This document shows, one piece after another, positions 9,312 through 18,056 of a DNA stretch of 64,000 bases (position 1 is its first letter; every line of letters starts with the position of its first letter). The notes beneath the pieces are model-generated. The model searched no databases, was not told the origin of the DNA, and was given only the letters and a program-made list of their open reading frames with translations. The position numbers and the translations under genes were made by a program. Source of the DNA: DATEDA01 sp963827595 (lineage in GTDB: Bacteria > Pseudomonadota > Gammaproteobacteria > Burkholderiales > SG8-39); NCBI GenBank assembly GCA_963827595.1, contig CAWHBT010000010.1:1-64000 (forward strand). Direction: 5' to 3'.

Positions 9312-10073
9312 CTAGCCGACGAGCTCGTCGGCGAGCACCGTCGCGACCGTCCCGCGCAGGATCGGGCGCGCCCCAAGCGCGACCTCGACGGCGTAGTGCA
9401 TGAGCGGTGGGGCGGTCGCATCGAGGCGCGCCGACGCCAGCAGCGTCTCGTCCGCCGGGATGCGCGCCGCGAAGAGCTCGACGTCGCGCACCGCCACCAG
9501 GTAGCCCATGCGCGGTGAGGCGGCGGCGCCCCCGCGCGAGCGCCGCAGCGCTTCCCACGCCGCGGCCGTCTGCGCCGCCGCCTCGAGCGCGACGAGCGCC
9601 GCGGCGCTCCCGGCCGCGACGAGCGGGCACGCCGCGGGGATCCGGGCGGCGCACGTGAGCCCGTCCGCAGCCTCTGCGACTACCGAGGTAATGAACCGCA
9701 TCGGGGGCTGCTGCGGCACCAGCGACGCGACTGGCGGTGCTGCGCCGGCAGCACGCGCCGCGCGCGCCGTCGCGGTGCCGGTCTCGTCCGGGCGGCCGAG
9801 AATCAGCTCGCCGTTCGCGACCAGCGCGCCGTCGCATTTCACGTCGAAGCGCACGCGGCCGCCGCCGCCATCGCGCGCCTCGACCGCGAGCGCGTCCTGC
9901 GGACCGACCGGCCGTCGGAGTCGCGCGAACGGGATCGCGCGGAGCGCCGCCACCTGCCCCAGGTCGCGCGCCAGCGTCTCGAGCACGATCGCGAGCAGCG
10001 CGACCCCCGGGAGGATCGGCCGCCCCGGAAAGTGCCCCTCGAAGTACGCGCTGTTCGGGGTGACTCGGCTCAT
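9312..10073 (-). CDS. double-hotdog dehydratase (ApeI/ApeP-like fusion)
   Basis: A 253-residue protein with two hotdog domains. The first, about residues 1-110, has the FabZ/thioesterase-like helix YFEGHFPGRPILPGVALL; its histidine corresponds to the FabZ/ApeP active site. The second, about 130-253, opens with VPQQPPMRFITSVV, like ApeI-type 3-hydroxyacyl dehydratases. In studied aryl polyene systems the two dehydratases are separate proteins forming a heterodimer; here they appear fused. Start ATG at 10073 follows the natural hotdog N-terminus MSRVTPNSAYFEG. Transcribed opposite to the synthase genes, after the methyltransferase. Expected to dehydrate the beta-hydroxyacyl-carrier intermediate. 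Confidence 0.82.
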   Translation of the reverse strand: MSRVTPNSAYFEGHFPGRPILPGVALLAIVLETLARDLGQVAALRAIPFARLRRPVGPQDALAVEARDGGGGRVRFDVKCDGALVANGELILGRPDETGTATARAARAAGAAPPVASLVPQQPPMRFITSVVAEAADGLTCAARIPAACPLVAAGSAAALVALEAAAQTAAAWEALRRSRGGAAASPRMGYLVAVRDVELFAARIPADETLLASARLDATAPPLMHYAVEVALGARPILRGTVATVLADELVG

Positions 10074-10080
10074 TGGGCTA

Positions 10081-10101
10081 CCTTGTCGCTTCGCGACAAG
10101 G
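10081..10101. other. perfect 9-bp hairpin between methyltransferase and dehydratase
   Basis: CCTTGTCGC-TTC-GCGACAAGG forms a perfect 9-bp stem with a 3-nt loop in the 55-base gap separating the methyltransferase stop (10129) from the dehydratase start (10073), both on the minus strand. There is no T-tract. It could be an intra-operon mRNA processing or attenuation signal; it sits eight bases from the dehydratase ATG. Confidence 0.5.
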
Positions 10102-10128
10102 ATTCGCGCTTGGGGCGGCCCGGCGCGC

Positions 10129-11313
10129 TCATGCGCGCCGCGCCGAGATCGCCGCGACGACGAACTGCGGGATGACCTCCCGGATCGCGGCGATGTCGGG
10201 GAACACCGTGACGTCCGCGAAGCCGTTGGCCTCGAGCGCAGCGCGCCACTGCTCCGGCGTGAGGAACCCCCCGTTCGGCCGCCAACCCGGGACGAGCACC
10301 GCGTCGCGGAACGCGGCCAGCAGGTTGAACGCGAGCTCGACGTAGATCGGCCGCCCGGCAAACGGCCGCACGCATTCCGCGAGCACGAGCATCCCGCCGT
10401 CGCCGAGCGCGGCCCGGATCTCGCCGAGGGTCGCGGCGAGGTCGCGCGCGACGTGCACGACGTTGACGCCGTACACCAGCGCGTACGATCCGCGCGCGAC
10501 CCCCGCCTCCGCGAACGGCCGGTTGATGTCGAGCGTGCCGAACTCGAGCGGCCGTCCGGCGAAGCGCGCGCGCAGCGTCCGCTCGGCGCGCCGGAGGAAC
10601 ATCGGGGCGAGCTCCGTGAAGCGGTACGGCGCGACCTCGGCGCCGCGTCCGGCGGCGTCGAGCCGCGCGAGCAGCGCCTCCGCGCCGCTGCCGAAGCCGC
10701 CGCCGAGCTCGATCACCGCGCCCCCGCGGGCGGGCAGGGCGCGCTCGGCGGCGACCGCCCCGATCGCGTTGCTCACGGCGTAGAGCGGGTTCGCGTTCGA
10801 GAAATACTTCAGCCATGCGCTCACGCCCTCGGCATCGAACAGCGCCTGCTCGCCGGAGATCTCGCCCCGCAGGACCGCCGGGTAGCGCTCGGCCGCGAGC
10901 GCCGCGATCCGGTAGGAAGGCAGGCAGCTCGGATCGTGCGCTTCCTGCTCGACGACGATCTCGTCCGGATCGAGGGCCGGCAGCGGCCCTGCCGCCCGGT
11001 AGCGGGCACCGTCGGTGCGCTCGAGCCAGCCGCGCGCGGCGAGCGTCGCGAGCAGCCACGCGGCCGGCACGCGGGCGGTGCCGGGAACCAGCCCGGCGCC
11101 GGCAACCGCTTCGTCGACCGTCACGGCGTTCGCGCACGCCCGCTCGAGCCCCGTCGACCGGAACGCGGCGACGGCCAGGCGCGCGACGTACTCCTCGACG
11201 AGCGCGGACGAGCGGACGAAGCTGTCGTCGAAGAGCGACAGGATCTCGCGCGGGATCAGCGCCGCTCGATCGTCCGCCTGCCTGCGTTGCGCTTCGGTTG
11301 ACATCCGGGTCAC
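10129..11313 (-). CDS. class I SAM-dependent methyltransferase
   Basis: A 394-residue methyltransferase resembling the methylation domains of polyketide systems. An N-terminal helical region of about 150 residues precedes the Rossmann core with SAM motif I VIELGGGFGSG (near 205) and the later motif GGMLVLAECVRPF. In aryl polyene loci a methyltransferase modifies the aryl head group or carboxyl end. GTG at 11313 has a GGAG upstream; an ATG three codons in (11304) is the alternative. It is divergent from the LolA-like gene and precedes the dehydratase. Confidence 0.85.
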   Translation of the reverse strand: MTRMSTEAQRRQADDRAALIPREILSLFDDSFVRSSALVEEYVARLAVAAFRSTGLERACANAVTVDEAVAGAGLVPGTARVPAAWLLATLAARGWLERTDGARYRAAGPLPALDPDEIVVEQEAHDPSCLPSYRIAALAAERYPAVLRGEISGEQALFDAEGVSAWLKYFSNANPLYAVSNAIGAVAAERALPARGGAVIELGGGFGSGAEALLARLDAAGRGAEVAPYRFTELAPMFLRRAERTLRARFAGRPLEFGTLDINRPFAEAGVARGSYALVYGVNVVHVARDLAATLGEIRAALGDGGMLVLAECVRPFAGRPIYVELAFNLLAAFRDAVLVPGWRPNGGFLTPEQWRAALEANGFADVTVFPDIAAIREVIPQFVVAAISARRA

Positions 11314-11397
11314 GCGGCTCCGTTCGGGCCGGCGAGCGAAGTGTAATCCGGGGCAGGCTTGCTATCCTTGGATTCCGAAGGAGCGATTGACGCAACC

Positions 11398-12003
11398 TTG
11401 CCTCCCCATCCCGGACTAGCGAGGCTCGCGCGCCTGGCGTGCGCGATGCTGCTCCTCGCCGCGACGACACCCGTGCCGGCCGCCGATCCGCCGTTCACGC
11501 CCGAGGCGCTGATGGCGGCGCTCGCGAGGCAGGGTCCGGGGACGGTCCGCTTCGTCGAAGTGAAGACCAGCGCGCTGCTGAAGGCGCCGATCGAGTCGAG
11601 CGGCACGCTCAGCTACGCCGCCCCGGCCCGGCTCGAGAAGCACACGCGCTCGCCCCGCGACGAACGGCTCGTCGTCGACCGCGACACGGTCGTCATCGAG
11701 CGCGCCGCCCGGAACGAGCGGTTCGAGCTCCGGCTCGCGGACTACCCGGCGGTGCGGGCCTCGATCGAGAGCATCCGCGGCACGCTCGCGGGCGACCTCG
11801 CGGCGCTGCGCCGCCACTACCGCGTCGAGCTCGAGGGCACGTGGCCCGACTGGCGGCTGCACCTGCTGCCGAGCGACCCGGAGCTCGCCGAGCTCGTGCA
11901 GAAGGTCCTGATCGGCGGGAGCGGCGCGCGGGTGCGGCGGATCGAGATCCTCGAGACGAGCGGCGACCGATCGGTGATGACCATCGCCAAGGGCGGCGAT
12001 TGA
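11398..12003 (+). CDS. LolA-like periplasmic lipoprotein carrier of the pigment cluster
   Basis: Exported LolA-related protein of about 201 residues. After a short basic N-terminus the signal peptide LACAMLLLAATTPVPAADPP ends near residue 30. The mature part has LolA-like beta-strand segments (GTLSYAAPARLEKHTRSPR, WRLHLLPSDPEL). Aryl polyene loci regularly pair such a protein with an MMPL exporter, presumably to take the lipid across the periplasm. No ATG fits: TTG at 11398 lies 13 bases after GAAGGAG, and an in-frame TTG at 11359 would add thirteen residues. Its stop overlaps the MMPL start (TTGA). Confidence 0.8.
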   Translation: MPPHPGLARLARLACAMLLLAATTPVPAADPPFTPEALMAALARQGPGTVRFVEVKTSALLKAPIESSGTLSYAAPARLEKHTRSPRDERLVVDRDTVVIERAARNERFELRLADYPAVRASIESIRGTLAGDLAALRRHYRVELEGTWPDWRLHLLPSDPELAELVQKVLIGGSGARVRRIEILETSGDRSVMTIAKGGD

Positions 12004-14336
12004 CGCGACGCCTGCCGCTGGCGGTCTGGCTCGTGCTTGCCGCCGCCTGCGCGTGGGTCGCCGCGAACGCGCGGTACACCGCGGACATGTCGGCGTTCCT
12101 GCCGGATGCGGCGACGCCGCTCCAGCGGCTGCTCGTCGCCGAGCTCCGCGAAGGCGTGACCTCGCGGCTGATCCTGATCGGGATCGAAGGCGCGCCGGCC
12201 GAGCGCCTCGCGGCCGTGAGCCGCGCGCTCGTGAAGCGGCTCGAGGGACGTCCGAACTTCGCCTATCTCGCGAACGGCGAGGCGCGCCTCGCCGCGGCCG
12301 AGCGCGACTTCCTGTTCGCGAACCGGTATCTCCTGAGCCCCGGCATCGACGCGCAGCGGTTCGAGCCCGCCGCGCTGGCCGCGGCGCTCGAGCGCGGCTA
12401 CCAGGCGCTCGCGTCGCCGGCCGGGCCCCTCGTGCGGCGCTACCTGCCGGCCGACCCGACCGGCGAGTTCCTGCGTCTCGCCGCGGCGTTCGACGCCGAA
12501 GCGCGGCCGGCGACCGTCGCCGGCGTGTGGATGTCGCGCGACCAGCGGACCGCGCTCGCGCTCGCGCAGACCACGGCGGCGGGCTTCGACCTCGATGCGC
12601 AGCAGGCGAACCTCGCGCTCATCCAGCAGGCGTTCGCCGCGGCCCGGGCCGAGGCCGACGCGGCGGGCGCGGTGCTGCTGCTGTCCGGTCCCGCCGTGTT
12701 CGCGGTGAGCTCGCGCGACACGATCCGCGGCGACGTGGAGCGCCTGTCGGTGCTTGCGGCGGTGCTCGTCGCCGGTCTGCTGCTCGCCGTGTTCCGCTCC
12801 CTGGCGGTCGTCGCGGCCGCGTTCGTGCCGGTGGCGACCGGGATCCTCGCGGGGATCGCCGCCGTCGCGCTCGGATTCGGCGCGGTGCACGGCATCACCC
12901 TCGGCTTCGGCATCACGCTGATCGGCGAGGCGGTCGACTATTCGATCTACTTCTTCGGCCAGCGGCGCGCGGGCGAGCCGCCCGAGCGCGCGCTCGCGGG
13001 CATCTGGCCGACGTTGCGGCTCGGCACGATCGTGTCGGTCGCGAGCTTCTGCGCGATGCTGTTCTCGGGCTTTCCGGGCCTCGCGCAGCTCGGCGCGTTC
13101 TCCGTGGTCGGGCTCGTGGCGGCCCTCGCGGCCACGCGCTGGGTGCTGCCGGCGTTCGCCGGCCGCGCAGTCGCGCCGGCTCGCGGCGACGCGATCGCCC
13201 GCGTTCTCCTCGGCTGGCCCATGAGCCCCAGGGTCCGGCTCGCCGCGCTCCTGCTGGTGGCCGGCGCTGCAGCGCTCGTCATCGCGCGGCATCAGCCGAT
13301 CTGGGACGACGACCTGGCGCGACTGAACCCGGTCGGCGCCGCCGAGCAGGCGCTGGACGCGCGGCTGCGAGCGGCGCTCGGCGCCCCCGACGCGCGCTGG
13401 CTGCTCGTGGTCTCGGCCCGGTCGGAGGAGCAGGCGCTCGAGGCCTCCGAGGCGCTCGAAGGCTCCGCTCGCCGGGCTCGTGGGCGAACAAGGCCCTCGC
13501 CGGCTTCGACTGCGCCGACGCGCGTTCTCCCGAGCCGCCGCACGCAGTCGGCGCGGCGCGATGCCCTGCCGGACGAGGCGCGGTTGCGCGCGAGCCTCCG
13601 CCAGGTGGTGGCGTCGTCGCCGTTCCGCCCCGGGCTGTTCGAGCCGTTCATTCGCGACGTCGCCGCGGCGAAGGCGGCGCCGCCGCTCGACCGCACGCGG
13701 CTGCGCGGCACCGCGTTCGCGCTCAAGCTCGACTCGCTGCTCGTCCACCGCGACGGCCGGTGGTACGCCTTCCTCCCGCTCCGCGGCGTCCAGGATCCGG
13801 CGCTCGTCGCTGCCCGGGTCGCGACGCCGGACGGCGGCGACGTCACGCTGCTCGACATCCGCGTCGAGTCGGCCGCCCTGCTCGGGGCGTACCGCGAGCA
13901 CGCGCTCGCGCTCTGGGGTCTCGGGCTGGGCCTGATCGTGGCGGCGCTCTTCGTCCACCTGCGCTCGGCGGCGCGGGTGCTGCACGTGATCGCGCCGATC
14001 GCGGCCGCGGTCGCGGCGACGCTCGCCGTGCTGCTCGTCGCCGGCGTGAAGCTCACGCTCTTCCACCTGGTCGCGGCGCTGCTGGTCGTCGGCGTGGGGT
14101 CCAACTACGCGCTGTTCTTCGAGCGCGAGCCCCCGGACGAGGCCGAGCGGCGCGCCACGGCGCTCACGGTCGCGGTCTGCGCCGCGACGACGATCCTGGT
14201 GTTCGGGCTGCTCTCCGGGTCGCACGTCCCGGTCCTGCGGATGATGGGGAGCACGGTCGCCATCGGCATCGCGCTGAGCCTCGCCTTCGCCGCGTTCATC
14301 GCGCGGCCACCGGGCGCCGGGCGACCCGTTTGCTAG
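12000..14336 (+). CDS. MMPL/RND-type exporter of aryl-polyene cluster
   Basis: Predicted inner-membrane exporter of 778 residues with two repeats, each an N-terminal helix, a periplasmic loop, then about five helices. The MMPL motif region GFGITLIGEAVDYSIYFFGQRR is near 303-324 and its second-repeat counterpart is VGVGSNYALFFERE. TTG at 12000 overlaps the LolA-like stop. Between 13455 and 13545 the protein drifts (arginine-rich run) while fragments of the expected sequence appear in the other two frames (APLAGLVGEQ, then ALAGFDC) before the original frame resumes at RVLPSRRTQ. That is a set of nearby indels summing to zero, most likely assembly error. Probably moves the polyene lipid out of the inner membrane. 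Confidence 0.87.
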   Translation: MTRRLPLAVWLVLAAACAWVAANARYTADMSAFLPDAATPLQRLLVAELREGVTSRLILIGIEGAPAERLAAVSRALVKRLEGRPNFAYLANGEARLAAAERDFLFANRYLLSPGIDAQRFEPAALAAALERGYQALASPAGPLVRRYLPADPTGEFLRLAAAFDAEARPATVAGVWMSRDQRTALALAQTTAAGFDLDAQQANLALIQQAFAAARAEADAAGAVLLLSGPAVFAVSSRDTIRGDVERLSVLAAVLVAGLLLAVFRSLAVVAAAFVPVATGILAGIAAVALGFGAVHGITLGFGITLIGEAVDYSIYFFGQRRAGEPPERALAGIWPTLRLGTIVSVASFCAMLFSGFPGLAQLGAFSVVGLVAALAATRWVLPAFAGRAVAPARGDAIARVLLGWPMSPRVRLAALLLVAGAAALVIARHQPIWDDDLARLNPVGAAEQALDARLRAALGAPDARWLLVVSARSEEQALEASEALEGSARRARGRTRPSPASTAPTRVLPSRRTQSARRDALPDEARLRASLRQVVASSPFRPGLFEPFIRDVAAAKAAPPLDRTRLRGTAFALKLDSLLVHRDGRWYAFLPLRGVQDPALVAARVATPDGGDVTLLDIRVESAALLGAYREHALALWGLGLGLIVAALFVHLRSAARVLHVIAPIAAAVAATLAVLLVAGVKLTLFHLVAALLVVGVGSNYALFFEREPPDEAERRATALTVAVCAATTILVFGLLSGSHVPVLRMMGSTVAIGIALSLAFAAFIARPPGAGRPVC

Positions 14337-14373
14337 AATCCGCCATGCAACCCCGCCGCACCCGCGGTTTCCC

Positions 14374-15573
14374 GTGAGCCCTCTCGTCGTCTCGAGCTTC
14401 ACCGCCATCACCTGTCTCGGCCGGGGCGCCGACGCGCTGTGGCGCGGGCTCGTCGAGCGGCGCTCGGGCCTGCAGCCCTGCGCGTTCGAGGACGTCGGGC
14501 TCGACACCTTCGTCGGCGAGGTCGAGGGCCTCGCGCGCGCGCCGGTGCGCGGCGATCTCGCCGCGTTCGACTGCCGCAACAACCGGCTCGCCGAGCTCAC
14601 GCTGAACCAGGACGGCTTTCTCGAGGCCGTGCTCGCGGCGCGGGAGCGGTTCGGGCCGGGGCGCGTCGCGGTGATCGTCGGGACGAGCACGTCGGGGATC
14701 ATGCAGACCGAGCGCGCGTACCAGCGGCTCGATCCTGCCACCGGCGCGCTGCCGCCGACCCACTACGCCGAGACCCAGAACACCTACTCGCTCGGCGCGT
14801 TCGTGCGGCGCTACCTCGGGCTCACGGGGCCGACGCACGTCGTGTCCACCGCCTGCTCGTCGAGCGCCAAGGTCTTCGGCGACGCGGCGCGCCTGCTCGA
14901 CGCCGGCCTCGCCGACGCCGCGGTCGTGGGCGGCTGCGACAGCCTGTGCCTCACCACGCTCTACGGGTTCGGCTCGCTCGAGCTGCTCTCGGACCGGCCG
15001 TGCCGGCCGTTCGATCCCGACCGCAACGGCATCTCGATCGGGGAGGGCGCCGGATTCGCGCTGCTCGAGCGGGCGCCGGACCCGAGCGCGCGCGCCGGAC
15101 CGGGCGGGGAGATCGTGCTGGTCGGCGTCGGCGAGAGCTGCGATGCCCACCACATGTCGACGCCCCACCCGGAAGGTCTCGGCGCGACGCTCGCGATGCA
15201 GCGCGCGCTCGCGGCCGGCGGGCTCGCGCCCGACGCGGTCGGCTACGTCAACCTCCATGGCACCGCGACGCGGAGCAACGACACTGCCGAGGGGAACGCG
15301 GTCGCGAAGCTGTTCGGACCGGGGCTGCCGTGCAGCGCCACCAAGGGCGCGACCGGACATCTCCTCGGCGCCGCCGGGATCGCGGAGGCGATCATCTCGA
15401 TGCTGAGCCTGCGGCACGAGTGGCTGCCGGGCACCGCGAACAGCACCGCCGTGGATCCGGCGTGCCGCTGTCGCGTGCTGCTCGAAGGCAGCCGCGCGGC
15501 CCCGCGCTACGTGCTGTCGAACTCGTTCGGCTTCGGCGGGAACAACTGCAGTCTCGTGTTCGGCCGGGCGTGA
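14374..15573 (+). CDS. beta-ketoacyl synthase (FabF-like) of polyene synthesis
   Basis: Condensing enzyme of 399 residues with the full Cys-His-His triad: nucleophile in STACSSSAK (near 163), first histidine in NLHGTATRSND and second in KGATGHLLGAAG. It would elongate the polyene on the carrier protein with malonyl units. The GTG start follows a 37-base gap after the MMPL gene. The next gene, a chain-length-factor-like partner, overlaps by one base (TGATG), as expected for a KS-CLF heterodimer in type II systems. Confidence 0.93.
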   Translation: MSPLVVSSFTAITCLGRGADALWRGLVERRSGLQPCAFEDVGLDTFVGEVEGLARAPVRGDLAAFDCRNNRLAELTLNQDGFLEAVLAARERFGPGRVAVIVGTSTSGIMQTERAYQRLDPATGALPPTHYAETQNTYSLGAFVRRYLGLTGPTHVVSTACSSSAKVFGDAARLLDAGLADAAVVGGCDSLCLTTLYGFGSLELLSDRPCRPFDPDRNGISIGEGAGFALLERAPDPSARAGPGGEIVLVGVGESCDAHHMSTPHPEGLGATLAMQRALAAGGLAPDAVGYVNLHGTATRSNDTAEGNAVAKLFGPGLPCSATKGATGHLLGAAGIAEAIISMLSLRHEWLPGTANSTAVDPACRCRVLLEGSRAAPRYVLSNSFGFGGNNCSLVFGRA

Positions 15574-16367
15574 TGCGCGTCTACGCGGACGGCGTCGGCG
15601 TGCTCGGGCCCGGGCTCGACGGGTGGCCGGCGGCGCGCGCCGTCTTCCAGGGCGAGGCGCCCTACGCGATGACCGGGATGCGGCCCCCGACCGCCGACCT
15701 GCTGCCGCCGGCCGAGCGCCGCCGCTGCGGCAACACGGTCCGGCTCGCGCTGCACGTGGGCCTCGAAGCCGTCCGGCACTGCGGCGCCCGCGCCGCGACG
15801 CTGCCGACCGTGTTCACGTCGTCCTCCGGCGACGGCGAGGTGACGCACCATCTCTGCACCGCGCTGGCGCGGCCCGAGCGCGACGTCTCGCCGACGCGCT
15901 TCCACAACTCGGTGCACAACGCGCCGGCCGGCTACTGGAGCATCGCCACCGAGTCGCGCGAGCCGTCCACGAGCATCTGCGTCTTCGAGTCGAGCTTCGC
16001 GGCGGGGCTCCTCGAGGCGGCGCTGCAGGTCACGACCTCGCAGCGGCCGGTGCTGCTCGTGGCGTACGACGCGCCCTATCCCCCGCCGATGGACGCCTTC
16101 TACCCGATGATCGCGCCGTTCGGCGTGGCGCTGGTACTGGCGCCGGCGCCCGGCGCGGCAAGTCTCGGGTCGCTCACGGTCGAGCTCGCGCCGGCCGCAG
16201 GCGAGACGCCGCTCGCGGATCCGGCGCTCGAGCGCTTGCGCCGGGGCGTCGCCGCGGCGCGCAGCCTCCCGCTCCTCGTCGCGCTCGCGCGCGGCGAACG
16301 AACGCGAGCCGAGCTCGGGTACCTCCCCGAGACCGGGCTCACGGCCCAGGTGGCGCCTTGCGGCTAG
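15573..16367 (+). CDS. chain-length-factor-like ketosynthase N-domain protein
   Basis: A 264-residue protein of the ketoacyl-synthase N-terminal family (Ketoacyl-synt_2). It has the typical segment FHNSVHNAPAGYWSIA and a downstream stretch in which the usual active-site cysteine is not part of an ACSS motif (STSICVFESSFAAG), so it is probably not catalytic alone. Aryl polyene systems use such a partner (ApeC-like) with the full ketosynthase to set chain length. It starts within the ketosynthase stop codon, which couples their translation. Confidence 0.85.
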   Translation: MRVYADGVGVLGPGLDGWPAARAVFQGEAPYAMTGMRPPTADLLPPAERRRCGNTVRLALHVGLEAVRHCGARAATLPTVFTSSSGDGEVTHHLCTALARPERDVSPTRFHNSVHNAPAGYWSIATESREPSTSICVFESSFAAGLLEAALQVTTSQRPVLLVAYDAPYPPPMDAFYPMIAPFGVALVLAPAPGAASLGSLTVELAPAAGETPLADPALERLRRGVAAARSLPLLVALARGERTRAELGYLPETGLTAQVAPCG

Positions 16368-16410
16368 CCCCGGCGGACGAACCCCGAGCGCGCCGCGCGA
16401 GGGTAGTCGC

Positions 16411-17130
16411 TTGAAGCGGGCGCTGGTGACGGGGGGCAGCGGCGCGATCGGCGCCGCGATCTGCCGGCGGCTTGCGGCCGACGGCCTCCACGTGATCGTG
16501 CACGCGCACCGGCACCCCGAGGCCGCCGCTGCGCTCGCCCGGGAGATCGCCGCCGGCGGGGGCTCCGCGGAAGCCGTGCGCTTCGACGTCACCGACGCCG
16601 AGCGCACCGCCGCGGCGCTCGCCGGGATCGTCGCGACGGGCCCCATCCAGGTGCTCGTGAACAACGCCGGGGTCCACAGCGACGCGCCGTTGCCGGGAAT
16701 GACCGGCACGCAGTGGCGCGAGGTTCTCGACGTGAACCTGAACGGGTTCTTCAACGTCACCCAGCCGCTCGTCCTGCCGATGCTCCAGACGCGCTGGGGC
16801 CGCATCGTCTGCATGTCCTCGGTCGCCGCAGTGCTCGGGAACCGGGGCCAGGCCAACTACGCCGCGGCGAAGGCGGGCCTGCACGGCGCGGCGAAGTCGC
16901 TCGCGCTCGAGCTCGCCCCGCGCGGCGTGACCGTGAACGTGGTCGCGCCCGGCGTCATCGACACGCCGGAGACGCTGCAGGCGTTCCCGGCCGACCGGAT
17001 CAAGGCATTAGTACCGATGCAGCGGGCCGGGACCGCCACGGAAGTCGCGGCGCTGGTAGGCTTCCTCGCCTCGGATGGGGCGAGCTACATTACGGGACAG
17101 GTGATCACGGTGGCGGGCGGGCTGGGTTGA
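16411..17130 (+). CDS. 3-ketoacyl-ACP reductase (FabG-like)
   Basis: Short-chain dehydrogenase of 239 residues with the NADPH-binding motif TGGSGAIG (7-14), NNAG (about 87), and the catalytic Ser-Tyr-Lys (MSSVAAVLGNRGQANYAAAK). It reduces the beta-keto group after each condensation in the polyene cycle. The start is TTG at 16411. It lies 43 bases after the chain-length factor, and its stop overlaps the glycosyltransferase ATG. Confidence 0.92.
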   Translation: MKRALVTGGSGAIGAAICRRLAADGLHVIVHAHRHPEAAAALAREIAAGGGSAEAVRFDVTDAERTAAALAGIVATGPIQVLVNNAGVHSDAPLPGMTGTQWREVLDVNLNGFFNVTQPLVLPMLQTRWGRIVCMSSVAAVLGNRGQANYAAAKAGLHGAAKSLALELAPRGVTVNVVAPGVIDTPETLQAFPADRIKALVPMQRAGTATEVAALVGFLASDGASYITGQVITVAGGLG

Positions 17131-17963
17131 TGGAACAGGCGGGCACGACAGGGACCGACGCGGGCGAGCCGCGTTACGCGGTCGTCATCCCGGCGTACAA
17201 CGAGTCGGCAACGATCGCCGACGTGGCGGCGCGCGCCGCGCGGCAGGTCGAGCTCGTCGTCGTCGTCGACGACGGCTCGACGGACGGGACGGCGGCCGCG
17301 CTCGCCGGCCTCCCGGTGACGCTGCTGCGCAACGACCAGAACCTCGGCAAGGGTGAGAGCCTGTGGCGCGGGATGCGCCATGCGCTGGGTCTCGGCGTCG
17401 CCGGCGTCGTCACCCTCGACGGCGACGGCCAGCACACGCCCGAGGAGATCCCGCGCCTGCTCGCCGAGGCCCGCGCGCACCCCGGCGAGATCGTCGTCGG
17501 CGCCCGGACGTTCGGACGGGACGCGGCGCCGCGGGCGCGCTACCTCGCGAACCGGGTCGCCGACTTCTGGATCGGGTGGGCGGCCGGGCAGCGGCTCGCG
17601 GACAGCCAGTCGGGATTTCGGGTCTACCCCGCCGCGCTCCTCAGGCAGGTCGAGGTGAAGCACGGACCCGCGCGCGGGTTCGTGTTCGAGAGCGAGCTCC
17701 TGATCGCCGCGGCGCGGCACGGGTTCGGGAGCCGCGCCGTGCCGATCTCGGCGCTCTATCACAAGGCGGCGCGGCCGAGCCACTTCCGCCCGGTGCTCGA
17801 CATCGTGCGGATCACCCGGATGGTCGCGTGGCAGCTCCTGCGCCGCGGCATGCATCCGGCGGGCCTCCGGCGGGTGCTGGCCCGGCGACCCCCGGCGGGG
17901 GCGCCCGGCGAGAGTGACGACAACGTGACGGACGTCCGCTCGGCGGGGCCGTTCCGATCGTAG
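17130..17963 (+). CDS. GT2 glycosyltransferase (DPM1-like)
   Basis: Family-2 glycosyltransferase of 277 residues. GT-A fold signatures: AVVIPAYNESATIADV (17-32), VVVDDGSTDGT with the nucleotide-sugar aspartates, LDGDGQHTPEEIP (DxD region) and DSQSGFRVYP. A basic C-terminal third lacks a clear membrane helix. It resembles dolichol-phosphate-mannose-synthase-like enzymes and may glycosylate the polyene lipid, since a glycosyltransferase is normal in these loci. ATG overlaps the FabG stop (TGATGG). Confidence 0.87.
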   Translation: MEQAGTTGTDAGEPRYAVVIPAYNESATIADVAARAARQVELVVVVDDGSTDGTAAALAGLPVTLLRNDQNLGKGESLWRGMRHALGLGVAGVVTLDGDGQHTPEEIPRLLAEARAHPGEIVVGARTFGRDAAPRARYLANRVADFWIGWAAGQRLADSQSGFRVYPAALLRQVEVKHGPARGFVFESELLIAAARHGFGSRAVPISALYHKAARPSHFRPVLDIVRITRMVAWQLLRRGMHPAGLRRVLARRPPAGAPGESDDNVTDVRSAGPFRS

Positions 17964-18056
17964 AATAGCTCGCGTCCGGGGTCACCCCGGCCACAGGGAG
18001 GGCCGCGAACGGCGGCTCGGCGGATCGAAGACCCCGGGGGGAGAGGGGCAGGCAGG

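Noticed and set aside
13279..13491. Novel arginine-rich domain in the MMPL exporter
   Set aside because: The expected family sequence is recoverable from the other two frames over the same bases, so the arginine-rich run is a frameshift artefact.
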